Source of the DNA: Phoronis ovalis
Lineage: Eukaryota > Phoronida > Phoronidae
Assembly: GCA_028565635.1 (NCBI GenBank)
Contig: JAOXYB010035472.1
Span: 1 to 13,885 of the forward strand
Reading direction: 5' to 3'
Length of the DNA stretch: 13,885 bases
The notes under the pieces were generated by a model. That model did not search any database. It was given only the letters and a program-made list of their open reading frames with translations, and was not told the DNA's origin. Made by a program: the position numbers and the translations under genes. This document shows positions 1 through 9,464 of this stretch, piece after piece (within the stretch, counting starts at the first letter, position 1; every line of letters starts with the position of its first letter).

Positions 1-95
1 CCTACGACAAGTGCTTGAAAGTTGAAATTTTTGCCTGGAAAAGGCATTAAAAAGTGCTTGAATTTTTCCCTGAAAATTTTGTACGAACCCTGATT
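1..95. repeat. Degenerate repeat fragment at the left edge
   Basis: AGTGCTTGAA occurs at 10 and 53, each followed by a T-run, within a G/T/A-biased stretch ending near GTACGAACCCTG. This looks like the end of a dispersed repeat that continues to the left of the window. No coding capacity is seen and the family is not identified. Confidence 0.4.
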
Positions 96-1290
96 GACCG
101 TCTTTATAACTCCAGTGAATTATTTATGGGAAATTTATTACATTACAACACATTTGGTTTACATCTCATGTCTCATATTAAAATTTCCAAATACAAGACC
201 ATCAAGTTATTAAACAACCATTATTGTTTATGAAGAACTGGTTATGTCCTCCAGGGGCGCTGGTTTTGTACATGGTATTAATACAACTTATATGTAAAAT
301 ATTGACTAAATGAACCATTAGTTTTACATTTATGTTTGTATTCCAAATGGCTTGCATGCGAGTGTGATTGGTAACTTGTAATCTCTCTGTCGTGTGAGTG
401 TTGTGTGTATAAACATTCAAACATGCCACCTGAGAGAATTTGGGAAAGTTTTGTATTTTACATTTTCTTAAAAGCAAATATGTACAGTAAATGGTGTAAA
501 AGCAATGCAAATACATTTCACAAAACATACTGGTATTTATTTGTTTAGTTTCCGTCTTAGCACAAACAGAACAACTAGAAACACAACGTAAACTACATTC
601 ACTAGATTCTATACTGCAAAAGCCCTGTTTATAACCATTTTGACCAAGCCTTAAAGGTATTTTAGAAAGGCATTAGAAACATAGTCCAAGGTGTGCAAGT
701 TTAGGAAAAATCAGTATTGTTCTGATGTTGCTTGTATTCACGAGACAGATGCTGATTTTAGTACAACATTAACCTAGGTCGGCTAGGATATATAAAACTC
801 TGAGTTTTGTATATCCTAATATACCGGAAGATCACTCACTTTCTTTTAAGACATTTGAAAATTTTGTAATAGCACATGACAATAGAATAGTAAGACAACT
901 TACCGATTACATCGAAATGCGGTAGAGTTAAACAAACACCATTACTACTGGGATTTGTGCAAGTTTTCTCGTTAGTGGTCACTAGCAACCACGCGTGGAA
1001 CACTGTTGCTCATATACTCACTGCGCACGTGCCATTTTTTTTTAGAAACTGACACGGTACGATGGCGAGTGTTGCTTATTTTATATGATAAATATTGTTT
1101 ATAACTCGTTATTAAAAGTATTATCAAATGACATTTTTGTAAATATATTTATTAACTGTTTTTATGAAAATCTGGAGTCTTTATACGCCTAAATCACTAG
1201 AGGGCGCTTATTTGGCAGTAGTAGACGACCGAGTCTCAGATGCACCCTGAGACTAATATAACTAAACGAAGCTGACTAGTGGTATGGGGT
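96..1290. other. Non-coding stretch with no recognised gene
   Basis: Apart from the palindrome at 784-818 I see nothing specific. The 108-codon minus-strand open frame at 202-528 is low in complexity, rich in Y, C, H and N, and matches no family I know; it reads as a chance frame in AT-rich DNA. Confidence 0.6.
784..818. repeat. 35-nt near-perfect palindrome
   Basis: TAGGATATATAAAACTC pairs with GAGTTTTGTATATCCTA with a single mismatch and almost no loop. Such cruciform-type palindromes may be relics of paired inverted repeats. The loop is too short for a normal microRNA precursor. Confidence 0.7.
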
Positions 1291-1804
1291 GGTTATGTCC
1301 CGGGGGGCTCACTTAAAAAAAGTCGGGTACGCATGCTTGTCCGAAAAAACGGGGGTAAGGGGTACCTTTTTCGCCGTTCGACGGGGTTCCCGGGTTAGGG
1401 GTCGATTTTGGCGGAAAACCACATTTAGGGGTATGTTTTTGGCAAATGTAACTTCCCGCTTAGGGGTTGATTTTTCACGTACACCTCCCGTTTAAGGGTC
1501 CTTTTTTCAGTGGGAGCAGCGAGCATTACCTTTTGGCGACCATTTTTTTTTAAATTTAGTGTATTATTTTGTTTTGACGACGTTTTTTTTTTTGGTTGGC
1601 GATTTTTTTGGGAACCGTTTCTTTTTTTTTTAGTTGTTAATTTTTCAGAGAAAACTTCCCGTTTAGGGGTACCTTTTTCAGCAAAGTCCCCCGATTAGGG
1701 GTGGTATTTTGATCCTCCACTTCCCGTTTAGGGGCTTATTTTGCACCCTACGGACGAACATGGGTACCCGATTTTTGTTCAAGTGATCCCCCCGGGGGTT
1801 ATGT
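1291..1804. mobile_element. Inverted-repeat DNA element, copy 1 (with 8-bp target duplication)
   Basis: A 498-bp element at 1299-1796 starts CCCGGGGGG and ends CCCCCCGGG. It is flanked on both sides by GGTTATGT (1291-1298 and 1797-1804), an 8-bp target duplication. The terminal inverted repeats run about 46 bp with a few mismatches and include GGGTAC(G/C)CATG. The interior is an irregular tandem array of roughly 33-bp units built on TTAGGGGT followed by a T-run, plus T-rich filler near 1540-1640. It encodes no transposase, so it is a non-autonomous element. An 8-bp duplication is typical of hAT, P, Merlin or similar superfamilies; the termini alone do not decide which. Confidence 0.85.
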
Positions 1805-4800
1805 TAGACGAAATGAAGAAAAAATCGAACAAATAGTGAAATATATATTTTGAAGAGTAAAATATAGAAATGGCATTGATATCAATAACATTTATAGCGT
1901 TAAAATCTCATCATCAGAATTAGTCATGGATAGCGGGACTGCGTCTGCTGTGAATTATTCAAAATCCAATCAACAATCAGCCAAGTTATTTTGAGAAATC
2001 TCGTGCCGGCCTTATGCAAATTAATTAGGCCTAGTGGTGAGTTTGATTTTTACTGTCGTTTGCAACGAAATGCGATCCTGTGGTATGGTGGTTTTTCTCG
2101 GGGGGTTTCGCCGAGTCGTTTGTGACGTCGCATTAGTTTATGTTCGAATTAAAACTTTTAAAAAATCCACCAGATGTCAGGGCATGTACAGATCGTCAAG
2201 ACCGACTAGTGCTCTTCAAAGAAACTATAACCAACAGAGTAGACAACGGGATTCTTACATGCGAGATTGATTCTTGATCACAATTCCGCGTAGAAAAAAG
2301 TAAACACTAGATCTAGTGCTGCATTTAAACTGTACCGAGGGCATAACACAACCAAGCATTATGATTTCTGAAGTTTCACATAACACAACCAAGCACTATG
2401 ATTTCTGAAGTTTCACTTTGTAAACTGCAATTTTTCCTGGTTAATATTAGAAATCTTTATATCTGAAAATAACGCTTTTACTGCACACAAAATGTGGTTC
2501 TAAAAAACTACCATTGAAGAAACTATAAAATAAGTTATTACAACGTTATGTGGATAAAAACAGTAAATGCTAAGTTTATCTTTAGACAGGTCAGCAGGTG
2601 CAATTTACTTGCTTAAAGATTGGTTACGCAAGTACAAAAATAATGCATATGAAATAAATAATGTGACTGCAGCTTGTGGAATGAAAATTATTTAAATTTA
2701 AAGACAGAACAAAAATCGAAACTCTACCCGAATCAATATGCATCTTAAATAAATGTTTAAAATTTCTTAGCAGTGTGCGTGTCGTACCATGTTTATATAA
2801 TCCCTTGGTGGGAAATACTGATCTTAAAAAATATTGCAAACTTTATGCATTTTCTACTGACAGCAGAGGTGTAGTATTACCTCTCATCAATGATTGTTTA
2901 TTCAAGGTTTTAAGGTATTTTAGTGTACAATGCTTTTAGGATTTCAAAACCGAAGAACAATAAGGCGACTTTTTCAATTCTTTCGTTTTCCAATCACAAT
3001 CGAAGAAATGCTTAGCAAAGTTGGCATCTGTTATACATGAATTAAAACTTTGTTACAATATTTATTTTCTTGTATAAACTTTCAATAGTTGTTGCGCCTT
3101 CACAGGTGTGCATATATGTTCATAATATGCGTAACATTTTATCCGATATGTATATATGTACTAAAATTTTGAGCACGATTCTTTAAATTAAACAGAGCTC
3201 TGATTAAACATAAAGTTGACTTAATTCAAACATTTCTTAAAAAGGAAATATTTCTTGCCGTAAGAAATTGATTGTCTCATTATGTGATTAAATTATGGTG
3301 CACTTTTTCCTTATTTATATTTGAGATTTTCTGTCGCTAGCCTGAAACACTGCCCGTGTCATTTCCTTTTTTTGGCATTATTTCCGCGTATGTAATAGGT
3401 AAATGTTGGGATTTTGATCCCCAGTCCCGTTGCTATAATGTATGTTGAAGCAGCATGGAAGTCATGATTTTTTACTGCCTGTGGTAAAAAGTTGGAATTA
3501 CGTGAACAATGATTAAATAAAGAATATCTATAAAATTGAAAGAAAGCTTTTGTACATTCTCAAAATCTTAAGAAACAAATTAATTATGATAATACAATTG
3601 CACGCATTTAATGCATGACTTTACACAGTTCTTTGAATACAGGCACGAGGAATCTATATTTTACACAACTGTTAACACTGTATCATAATTAACGTAACCA
3701 TGCCTGTTATAACTATAAAGCAAACATTCAAATAATCCAGGTCCATTTTACGTCATTACAGGGTGACACTGAATAAACAGAAAACTTGCATGCTTTTTGC
3801 TAAACTATGTTCGACGAAAATTATTTCATTTTTTTCTATTTTTATTTTCTACTCGTGTTAAAATGCTAGATTGAGGTCCCAAAGAAAACGTTGGGTTTGT
3901 TTGAGTAAGTGCTGTTTGAAAATTGTTGAAAATGACACAACAAAAATAAAATGAACGAAAATATACTTATTTGGAAAATATAGCTATTTCGGATTATTGT
4001 TATTTGACAAAGAAATTGTTTTTGGATAGCGATTTTGACATTTCAAAACCAATAATACCTATTAAGATTCGTTTCAACAATGACAAACTTGCTAGCTTTT
4101 GCAAACTCATCTTTTACTGAGTCAGACCGTATTTAATTTTTAAAAGGAATTTTGCACCAAACTATGCACTATACTTATATCTTTGACAAATAGAAGTTGT
4201 TTTACTACTTATATAGAAATTAAGATGATGAGATATTAATATAAAATTGTTCTGTTTATTCGTGTTACCCTGCATATGCAAAAACAGCAAACAATAAATA
4301 CCATTGCTGTAATAAAACAAGCACTACCTGTACCTTTATTGACAGAAATTAATTTTCCTAAATCTGTATAGATCTATATCATTATATGATCAGCAATTTT
4401 TCTATTTTCAGTAATGTGCGTTTGACACATTACATAGGACATGGTGCCATTTTAACAAACTTGTTTTTGTAGAACCTGTTAAATGTTACAACTACCTAAC
4501 TTTTTCAGATAATTTTTGTGAATATCACAGAAAAATACGTATATGCACAGTAAAAAAGATGTTTAACGTTTCGATTTTTGAGCATTAAATGTTAATACAC
4601 TAAATAAAAATACAGCTATTAAATGCTGTTTGAAAAAAGGTTGGTTATCCTGTAAACACTCGTACTGGCTCTTAAATGTGGTTATTTCTAAAATATAAAC
4701 ATAACGAGTCACCATTGTCCTAATTTAAAGTCCATCGTGGGAAAAGACAAAAAAGCAGATCACTTGTCCAATTTAAATGCAGTGAACCGTAAAAAAAACA

Positions 4801-5940
4801 TTCATCGCACTTTTTGGCGCACTATCCTCGTAATACTGTAAAAACTCTAATTTGAGATCTAACGTAAAACAAATTAATTTTTTAAAAAATTACTAAGCAT
4901 GCATTGAGTACTCCCACCTTATTATTAAATGTTAAAAGATTAGTACTCACACATTTAAATGACCACCACAACATATTTTGTTACATGTTTATGTTTTTGG
5001 TTATGTATTACGGGATATTCCGTAATAGGACCCTCCTTAAATGCACTTTCCAATTTGCACCACTGGGGACATCTACTAGAATATCAGCGATCATGTAGTA
5101 ATATGTGTAAAATATAATTTACATATTTTGGTGTAAAACTGCTCATTTGATATACAACGCTTTCTAAATTTAGAATATTTGAAGAAATACTGATATTTAT
5201 AGTACTAGACTGATCCAAAAATTACACAACTTTCGCAATATCCTAGTGGAAGAGCTTTGGAAATGTAATTGCAAATGGTCCTATGGCCCACAAAGTTCAG
5301 AAAATCGTGATTCTGTGGGTGCACAATATCGATATTTTATATGATCCCTTAAACTACATGTAGTTTTCACAGAAAATGTAACAGGATATGGGCTTAGATA
5401 GTAACGGTATAAATCAAAATTCATCCTCTAACTTATAAAAGGGTCCTATTCCAGATTTGCAACATTGATTATTGTTTTTACAGTTAACATATATTCTAAC
5501 AGAAAAATAGAATGTCCTATAGTATTTTGAGCAAACATTCTTTAAATAGAATTGCATTATCAACCAGGTCCGCTAACAATTTTTTCTCAGATTATTTTAG
5601 CAGAGACTCTGAATAGTGATTCCAGTGAAATATTGCGCAGCTACAGTAATATATGAATATTCTTGCATTTATCCATTTTATAACCAATTCAGTAATTGTA
5701 CAGTCACTCTATTTTTTTAAACACATTTGATAAGTCGCCTCTATACTCATAATTAAAGAACGGATCTTATTGACTAAGATCTGTGACATATGAAATGTAT
5801 ATAATGAAAAAATCACAGGTGTTAAAAATAAAATAAATGCTCAAAGTCGCCAAAATATTATGTCAAAATAAGCTCTGGGTCCAAAGCACCGATCGACTCC
5901 AGCTACTCACATATGGGAATCATTTTTTGTACTTATTTTT
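1805..5940. other. Non-coding, AT-rich stretch with no recognised gene
   Basis: The short open frames here (2034-2270 plus, 2624-2839 minus, 4904-5098 plus) show no domain, signal peptide with mature body, or splice-linked neighbours. Features seen are the 37-bp tandem repeat at 2342 and a 16-bp perfect palindrome, AAACTACATGTAGTTT, at 5351-5366. It lies downstream of unit A and may include intergenic DNA or introns of unseen genes; small exons cannot be excluded by eye. Confidence 0.55.
2342..2415. repeat. Two-copy 37-bp direct tandem repeat
   Basis: The unit starting CATAACACAACCAAGCA is repeated at 2342 and 2379 with one T/C mismatch. The near identity suggests a recent local duplication in otherwise unique non-coding sequence. 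Confidence 0.9.
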
Positions 5941-5946
5941 TTTATT
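5941..5946 (-). promoter_or_regulatory. Candidate polyadenylation signal for unit A (AATAAA)
   Basis: This is the first canonical AATAAA I find on the minus strand downstream of the unit A stop, about 790 bp away. It lies just beyond the long hairpin at 5972-6299, so using it would place the whole hairpin in the unit A 3' untranslated region. A non-canonical signal closer to the stop is equally possible. Confidence 0.3.
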
Positions 5947-5971
5947 CTCTCAAAACTCACAGAAATATCAC

Positions 5972-6299
5972 AGGCCTACTTAACCAGCGTAGACTCGAAC
6001 CGTCAATACGCTCTCCCGTACCTGTTTCCTACACTCGGACCCTTTTTGCCGGGTTTCGCACCGAAATTCTTGCTACTCGAACCATCGTTTCCGTAGACTC
6101 GTACACAGTGACTCGAACAGCAGGTCCGAGACTCCGGAAATCTGTTCGAGTTCCTGGCAACTAGTGCGAGTCTACGGAAACGACGGTTCGAGTAGTAGGA
6201 ATTTTGGTGCAAAACCTGCATGGAAAATGGTTCGAGTGGTAGGAAACAGATGCGCGAGTGCGGATTGATGTTTCGAGTTTACGCTGATTAGGTAGGCCT
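5972..6299. repeat. Long imperfect hairpin, candidate foldback MITE
   Basis: The left arm 5972-6120 is the reverse complement of the right arm 6142-6299 along nearly its whole length, with a 21-nt loop. Outer ends are AGGCCTAC and GTAGGCCT; inner ends are ACTCGAACAG and CTGTTCGAGT. The arms contain spaced copies of an ACTCGAAC-like motif (5993, 6033, 6075, 6097, 6111 and mirrored). ATATCA occurs at 5965-5970 and 6300-6305, a possible 6-bp target duplication with one extra base on the left. It is richer in CpG than its surroundings. Open frames on both strands here mirror each other and show no family; they are by-products of the inverted repeat. Confidence 0.85.
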
Positions 6300-6305
6300 A
6301 TATCA

Positions 6306-6735
6306 TGTCTAGGCACATTGAATGATTATTAAAATATGTTTTCATTCAAGTACCTTCACTAAATCCGTAAATTTGAAGTAAATAAATATCGAAAGCAAAA
6401 TCACCATAGGCGGCACATACTCATAAATATGCCAAGCGTGATCGAACAATCCAATCATGTTTGAATGCTGTAAAATTTTATGTTTACATGCGTGTTGACG
6501 AAAGACGATGAATTTTGCAAAGAAATATCAGGATGACAGAGTTACGTTAATCAGTATATTAGGTGCTTCTTAGAAAGGAAACTCCTAAAAGAACACATAA
6601 ATGCTATGACAGAAGTTAAGTGGTTTCCCTTTGATCGTTAGCAAAATCACTAATCCGTACAATTACGGAATTGGTTCCAGTAGAAATCATATCTGATATA
6701 CACATTAATAAAAAGAAAGAGATTTCACATTGATT
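6306..6735 (-). other. Unit A 3' flank, probable 3' untranslated region
   Basis: This sequence directly follows the unit A stop codon. It has no open frame of note and no canonical AATAAA on the minus strand, so the transcript, if polyadenylated conventionally, probably extends through it toward 5941. Confidence 0.45.
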
Positions 6736-7116
6736 TTATGAGCAACCACACCTCTCGACTACCATACCTGGTAATTTGCCGAATATAATATTTTGCGTAT
6801 TATCATAATACAGCATAGGAATTGAGCTTAGCTTTTCTGGTGTACAACACGGTCCAACGGATCCTGCTAATTGAGTAACATGTCGGTAACTATGCGTACT
6901 TCTCTGCAAATATCCCACAGGACATTCCCCAGCACAGTAATAAGCCGAATAACGTTTTGGTGCTATTACCCAGTCCCATCCAAAATCGGTAAAGCTAACA
7001 GTGAGCGGGTAGCGACAGCATCGGACATCATGAGAGGTTTCGTCACAATCTAGGTTTAAATTTCGTCGATTACGCTTAGCGCCTTTATCTTTAACAATCA
7101 GTTCTAGCACAGGTAT
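6736..7116 (-). CDS. MSTN/GDF11-like: Unit A terminal exon (exon 3): GDF8/11 (myostatin-like) mature TGF-beta ligand
   Basis: This exon encodes a secreted cystine-knot growth factor expected to act as a disulfide-linked dimer on activin-type receptors. It is 381 nt: 126 residues plus a TAA stop at 6738-6736. It opens after a TTTCAG acceptor (7122-7117) in phase 0 with IPVLELIV, which aligns with the start of the last exon of vertebrate myostatin as I know it. KRNRR (exon residues 14-18) is a furin-type site, leaving a 108-residue ligand. All nine cysteines of the myostatin/activin class are present: C24, C33-C34, C61, C65, C90-C91, C123, C125. Family blocks are RCCRYPLTV, FGWDWVIAPKRY, YCAGEC, GPCCTP and the final RCGCS. 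The wrist/pre-helix segment (residues 66-87) is much less conserved and four residues shorter than in unit B. By eye about 60% of mature residues match unit B. The frame is intact, so nothing suggests decay. The GDF8/11 assignment is firm; myostatin versus GDF11 cannot be separated, as one invertebrate gene usually stands for both. Confidence 0.95.
   Translation of the reverse strand: MPVLELIVKDKGAKRNRRNLNLDCDETSHDVRCCRYPLTVSFTDFGWDWVIAPKRYSAYYCAGECPVGYLQRSTHSYRHVTQLAGSVGPCCTPEKLSSIPMLYYDNTQNIIFGKLPGMVVERCGCS
7063..7074 (-). other. Unit A furin-type cleavage site (RNRR)
   Basis: Codons for R-N-R-R, preceded by K, sit five residues before the first cysteine-containing motif (NLDCD). This is where TGF-beta proproteins of this family are cut by furin-like convertases to free the ligand from the prodomain. 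The placement matches the RSRR site of vertebrate myostatin. Cleavage is inferred from the motif. Confidence 0.85.
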
Positions 7117-7456
7117 CTGAAATTAAAAAAACATTAAATCAGCTAGATACCCGGTTGTGGACTGATGAAATAGGAAATATAAAATACGGCTCGATGCAAA
7201 ACACCCTGGGTTCTTATATAAAATTCAATACGTGCACATCCAAAATGTTTTTTGCGAAAAATTAGCAATAGGGAACCTAGGAAATGTATGCATTTATTTT
7301 ACTCATTTCACTTTCTTATAGGTAGTTTGGAGAATATTTTATTTTTATCAAAATGCTTGCCAGTGAATTCCGTTTATTTGTTTTGATATGGGACGATAGT
7401 CCATCTAAAGCGCATTTGAATACCTGTACTGATACAAACATCACTTGATTACTTAC
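7117..7456 (-). other. Unit A intron 2 (340 bp, phase 0)
   Basis: On the minus strand the intron opens with GTAAGT (7456-7451), directly after the AAG codon that ends exon 2, and closes with TTTTTTAATTTCAG at 7117. It is bounded by exons in phase 0, the position and phase of the second intron of vertebrate myostatin. The sequence is AT-rich, and I see no repeat or extra exon in it. It is about one fifth the length of the matching intron in unit B. Confidence 0.9.
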
Positions 7457-7857
7457 CTTATCGTCATCTTCGCGGTTACTTCCCGGTGTCAGTATTGCCA
7501 GATTGCGATTCTTAAAAGATGCCCTAACTCTTAACCCATAATTGGTATTATTATCTTTCAACCATTCCGAAACTAAGGTTGTTACGTTGGTAGAAATCCA
7601 ATGTCCAATTCTTTTTAAAGCAACAAATTGTTTACGTTTGTTCGGATACAGTAATTTCTCCGCGTGTGGGTCTCTATGTCGTGGAATTATTCGATAAGTT
7701 TTCAACCTTGTTGTGTTTCTCCTTTTTTTATTTTCAACCTCTGTACCCCGAATGTAAATCCAAACTTTTGCATCTGATAGTTCAGTTTTGTGTACGTTAT
7801 CTTGCAACGCAAAGTAAATCGTTTCATCCGGATGCGGAACGTTCAGATCATCAGGAG
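7457..7857 (-). CDS. MSTN/GDF11-like: Unit A exon 2: C-terminal half of the GDF8/11 propeptide
   Basis: This exon encodes the arm domain of a TGF-beta propeptide, which folds with and usually restrains the ligand in the secretory pathway. It is 401 nt: two bases completing a split codon, then 133 codons. Upstream is a strong pyrimidine-rich acceptor (TTTTCTTTCTTCAG, ending 7858); downstream AAG is followed by GTAAGT. Recognisable blocks are YFA (residues 14-16), WIYIR (32-36), the W86..TNV segment matching the family's W-x-x-x-D-V pattern, W98LKD, YGL (106-108) and LAILTPG (119-125). Three N-glycosylation sequons occur at N47, N90 and N102. Residues 43-82 are strongly basic, with 15 K/R and only two acidic residues, unlike unit B and vertebrate myostatin. 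There is no methionine start and no signal peptide: the exon must be joined to a first exon ending in phase 1, and none is visible between here and unit B. Confidence 0.9.
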
Positions 7858-8660
7858 CTGAAGAAAGAAAACTGTAATTATTACAACTGTCGTAATATAC
7901 ACACCAATTTTAACTTTTGCGGTTCAGTGAAATTAAATCAATTCGCGTAAAATAATGTTCGCGGTTTCAAAACTCATAAACATTTGTCATTTGTACACAA
8001 TATATTCTACACAACACCCACTGATTACCGTAACTAAGTAACACATATGCGCATGTTCAAATAACTTGTTACATGTACAGTAACTGAGTTGGTTTTCAGA
8101 ACTTTTCCGCGCGCTTTCAGTATTTGATAGACAATATCACTGCACTATATGTCTTTCACCGGTGCCAGTCTTGAATCAACATAACAATTAAATTCCGAAA
8201 GTATCTATTTCTAATTTAGTTATAATACTAGTCCCAGTAAAAACGTAAGAGTGACCAGTAGCCCGAGCACTGGAGTACTGCCTTTATTACTTATAATGCA
8301 TCACCCAACACCATTAAAATGCATTTATAACGATTTTGATATTTTTTTTAGCTAATGAAACTAAGTGCTGGGCTTGTTTATTGACAGACATGCTCAATCA
8401 AGTCCTTCAAGCTTTTTTTAATTATTATTTAAATTTTTTAAAATTATTATTATGTAATTTTGCTGCAAATAAAACAATGTTCCAATGAAAAAAATGTGTT
8501 TTTCATTGATTAACCTCCGAACTATACCCTGTAAACGGCTAATTTCATAGTGCCAAATATTAGTTAGCGAATCCAGTAATAAAAAACATGTTTTTGCGGG
8601 GAAATTAATTAAAAAGATTAATTTTAAAAATCCGCAAAAGGACATAAAGAAAAGATAAGT

Positions 8661-8845
8661 TGTTTAACGGGGCAATAACCCTTAAAAATCGAGTCCGTCG
8701 GGCTGTTTTTTTATTTAGTATTTAAAAAAGGATGTTTAACAGGTGAAAGTCCTTAAACACCGAGTCGGTCGGGCTTTTCTTTTAGTGTTAAAAGAAAAAT
8801 AAATAAAAAATAATCTTTTTTTTAAGCTGTCGTGCCTGTTAAACA
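8661..8845. repeat. Small tandem and inverted repeat cluster between units B and A
   Basis: Two related units about 72 bp apart (TGTTTAAC at 8661 and 8733; CGAGTC at 8690 and 8761) both run TGTTTAAC, CCTTAAA, CGAGTC, GTCGGGC, T-run. A third TGTTTAACAGG lies inverted at 8835-8845, so 8733-8845 has perfect 11-bp terminal inverted repeats and could be a 113-bp miniature element beside a diverged partial copy. No coding capacity is seen and I do not recognise the family. Confidence 0.6.
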
Positions 8846-9019
8846 ATGTGTATTAAACAAATAAGAAAGTGAAAACGCCAAAATTTGAAGCGGTCTCTCT
8901 CGCCCGTTTATTTTATCTGTACAAGGTTTCTTTCTGGTCTCGTCTAACGATATTATTTATATCTAGTTGCAGAAAAAAGTCTCATAAATAGCTTTTTGCG
9001 TATATACATTTTGGTGTTC

Positions 9020-9025
9020 TTTATT
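9020..9025 (-). promoter_or_regulatory. Candidate polyadenylation signal for unit B (AATAAA)
   Basis: This is the first canonical AATAAA on the minus strand after the unit B stop, about 440 bp downstream. Another lies at 8912-8907. If used, it would end a unit B transcript before unit A, so the two units would need separate ends. In AT-rich DNA such hexamers are frequent by chance. Confidence 0.35.
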
Positions 9026-9464
9026 ACTTCAATGAAACTTTATGTAAAGCAACAGCATACACATTAAAATAACACTTGTTTTTAACAACACCATTGGTTA
9101 CTTTAGTATCTTTTTCTTTTAAGAAGGCAATCTCGTTATAAAGTTATATGCATATCTCGTTTCAAATTGTCATTGATTTTGAGGGTTTTGGACGCCCGTT
9201 AAAACCCATGATAGAACCACTTGTTACTACGCATGACTTCACGCGTTACTGTCAACCTTATAACAGATACTCGAACAAAACAGCTTTATACTGTAATCAA
9301 CGTAATACTACATTCCGGATTACATCTTCTAGAAACGTTTCCAACCTTAACTATTCAATATACACAAGTACATGTACGACGGCATGAATGTAAACATGAG
9401 TTTCTGTGTACTTTGTGCATGTTTAGCTATGCGTGCCCGTTTTAAATATTCCCTTTCGGAATTT

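Larger units (their letters stand above)
7858..9464 (-). other. Spacer between units B and A: no first exon visible
   Basis: This is where a conventional tandem gene A would need a promoter and a first exon of roughly 120 codons (signal peptide, CxxC, amphipathic latency helix). The only minus-strand open frame of 60 codons or more is at 8645-8418, a low-complexity 75-codon frame rich in I, L, F and N with none of those features. The stretch holds the TGTTTAAC repeat cluster (8661-8845) and possible poly(A) signals of unit B. A small or split first exon cannot be ruled out. Confidence 0.6.

Noticed and set aside
202-528. 108-codon minus-strand frame near the left edge.
   Set aside because: The composition is rich in Y, C, H, N and T with no domain pattern and AT-rich codon use matching the surroundings. 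It is likely a chance frame.
1289-1698. Plus-strand frames at 1289-1495 and 1510-1698 as possible transposon proteins.
   Set aside because: They translate the tandem G/T-rich repeat units and poly-T tracts inside the inverted-repeat element and show no transposase motifs.
2034-2270. 78-codon plus-strand frame in a slightly CpG-richer patch.
   Set aside because: No domain, no splice-linked partner and no similarity I can recognise; not enough to call a gene.
6142-6193. GTTCGAGT motifs resembling a tRNA B box, suggesting a tRNA-derived SINE.
   Set aside because: There is no A box at the right spacing, no cloverleaf, and the motifs recur as part of the hairpin's subrepeats on both strands.
5913-6221. 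Overlapping open frames on both strands (5913-6164 plus, 6003-6221 minus).
   Set aside because: They lie within the long hairpin and mirror each other because the arms are reverse complements. No family signature is seen.
8418-8645. Minus-strand 75-codon frame as a possible first exon of unit A, since it begins with a hydrophobic stretch.
   Set aside because: After the hydrophobic start it is low-complexity I/L/N/F sequence, with no CxxC, no latency-helix pattern and no obvious phase-1 donor. It fits AT-rich chance better, though RNA data could overturn this.
8750-8780. CACCGAGTCGGT-like string resembling the tail of a Cas9 tracrRNA.
   Set aside because: It is a short coincidence in a eukaryotic repeat unit. 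There is no CRISPR array or Cas gene, and the neighbouring copy reads GAGTCCGTC.
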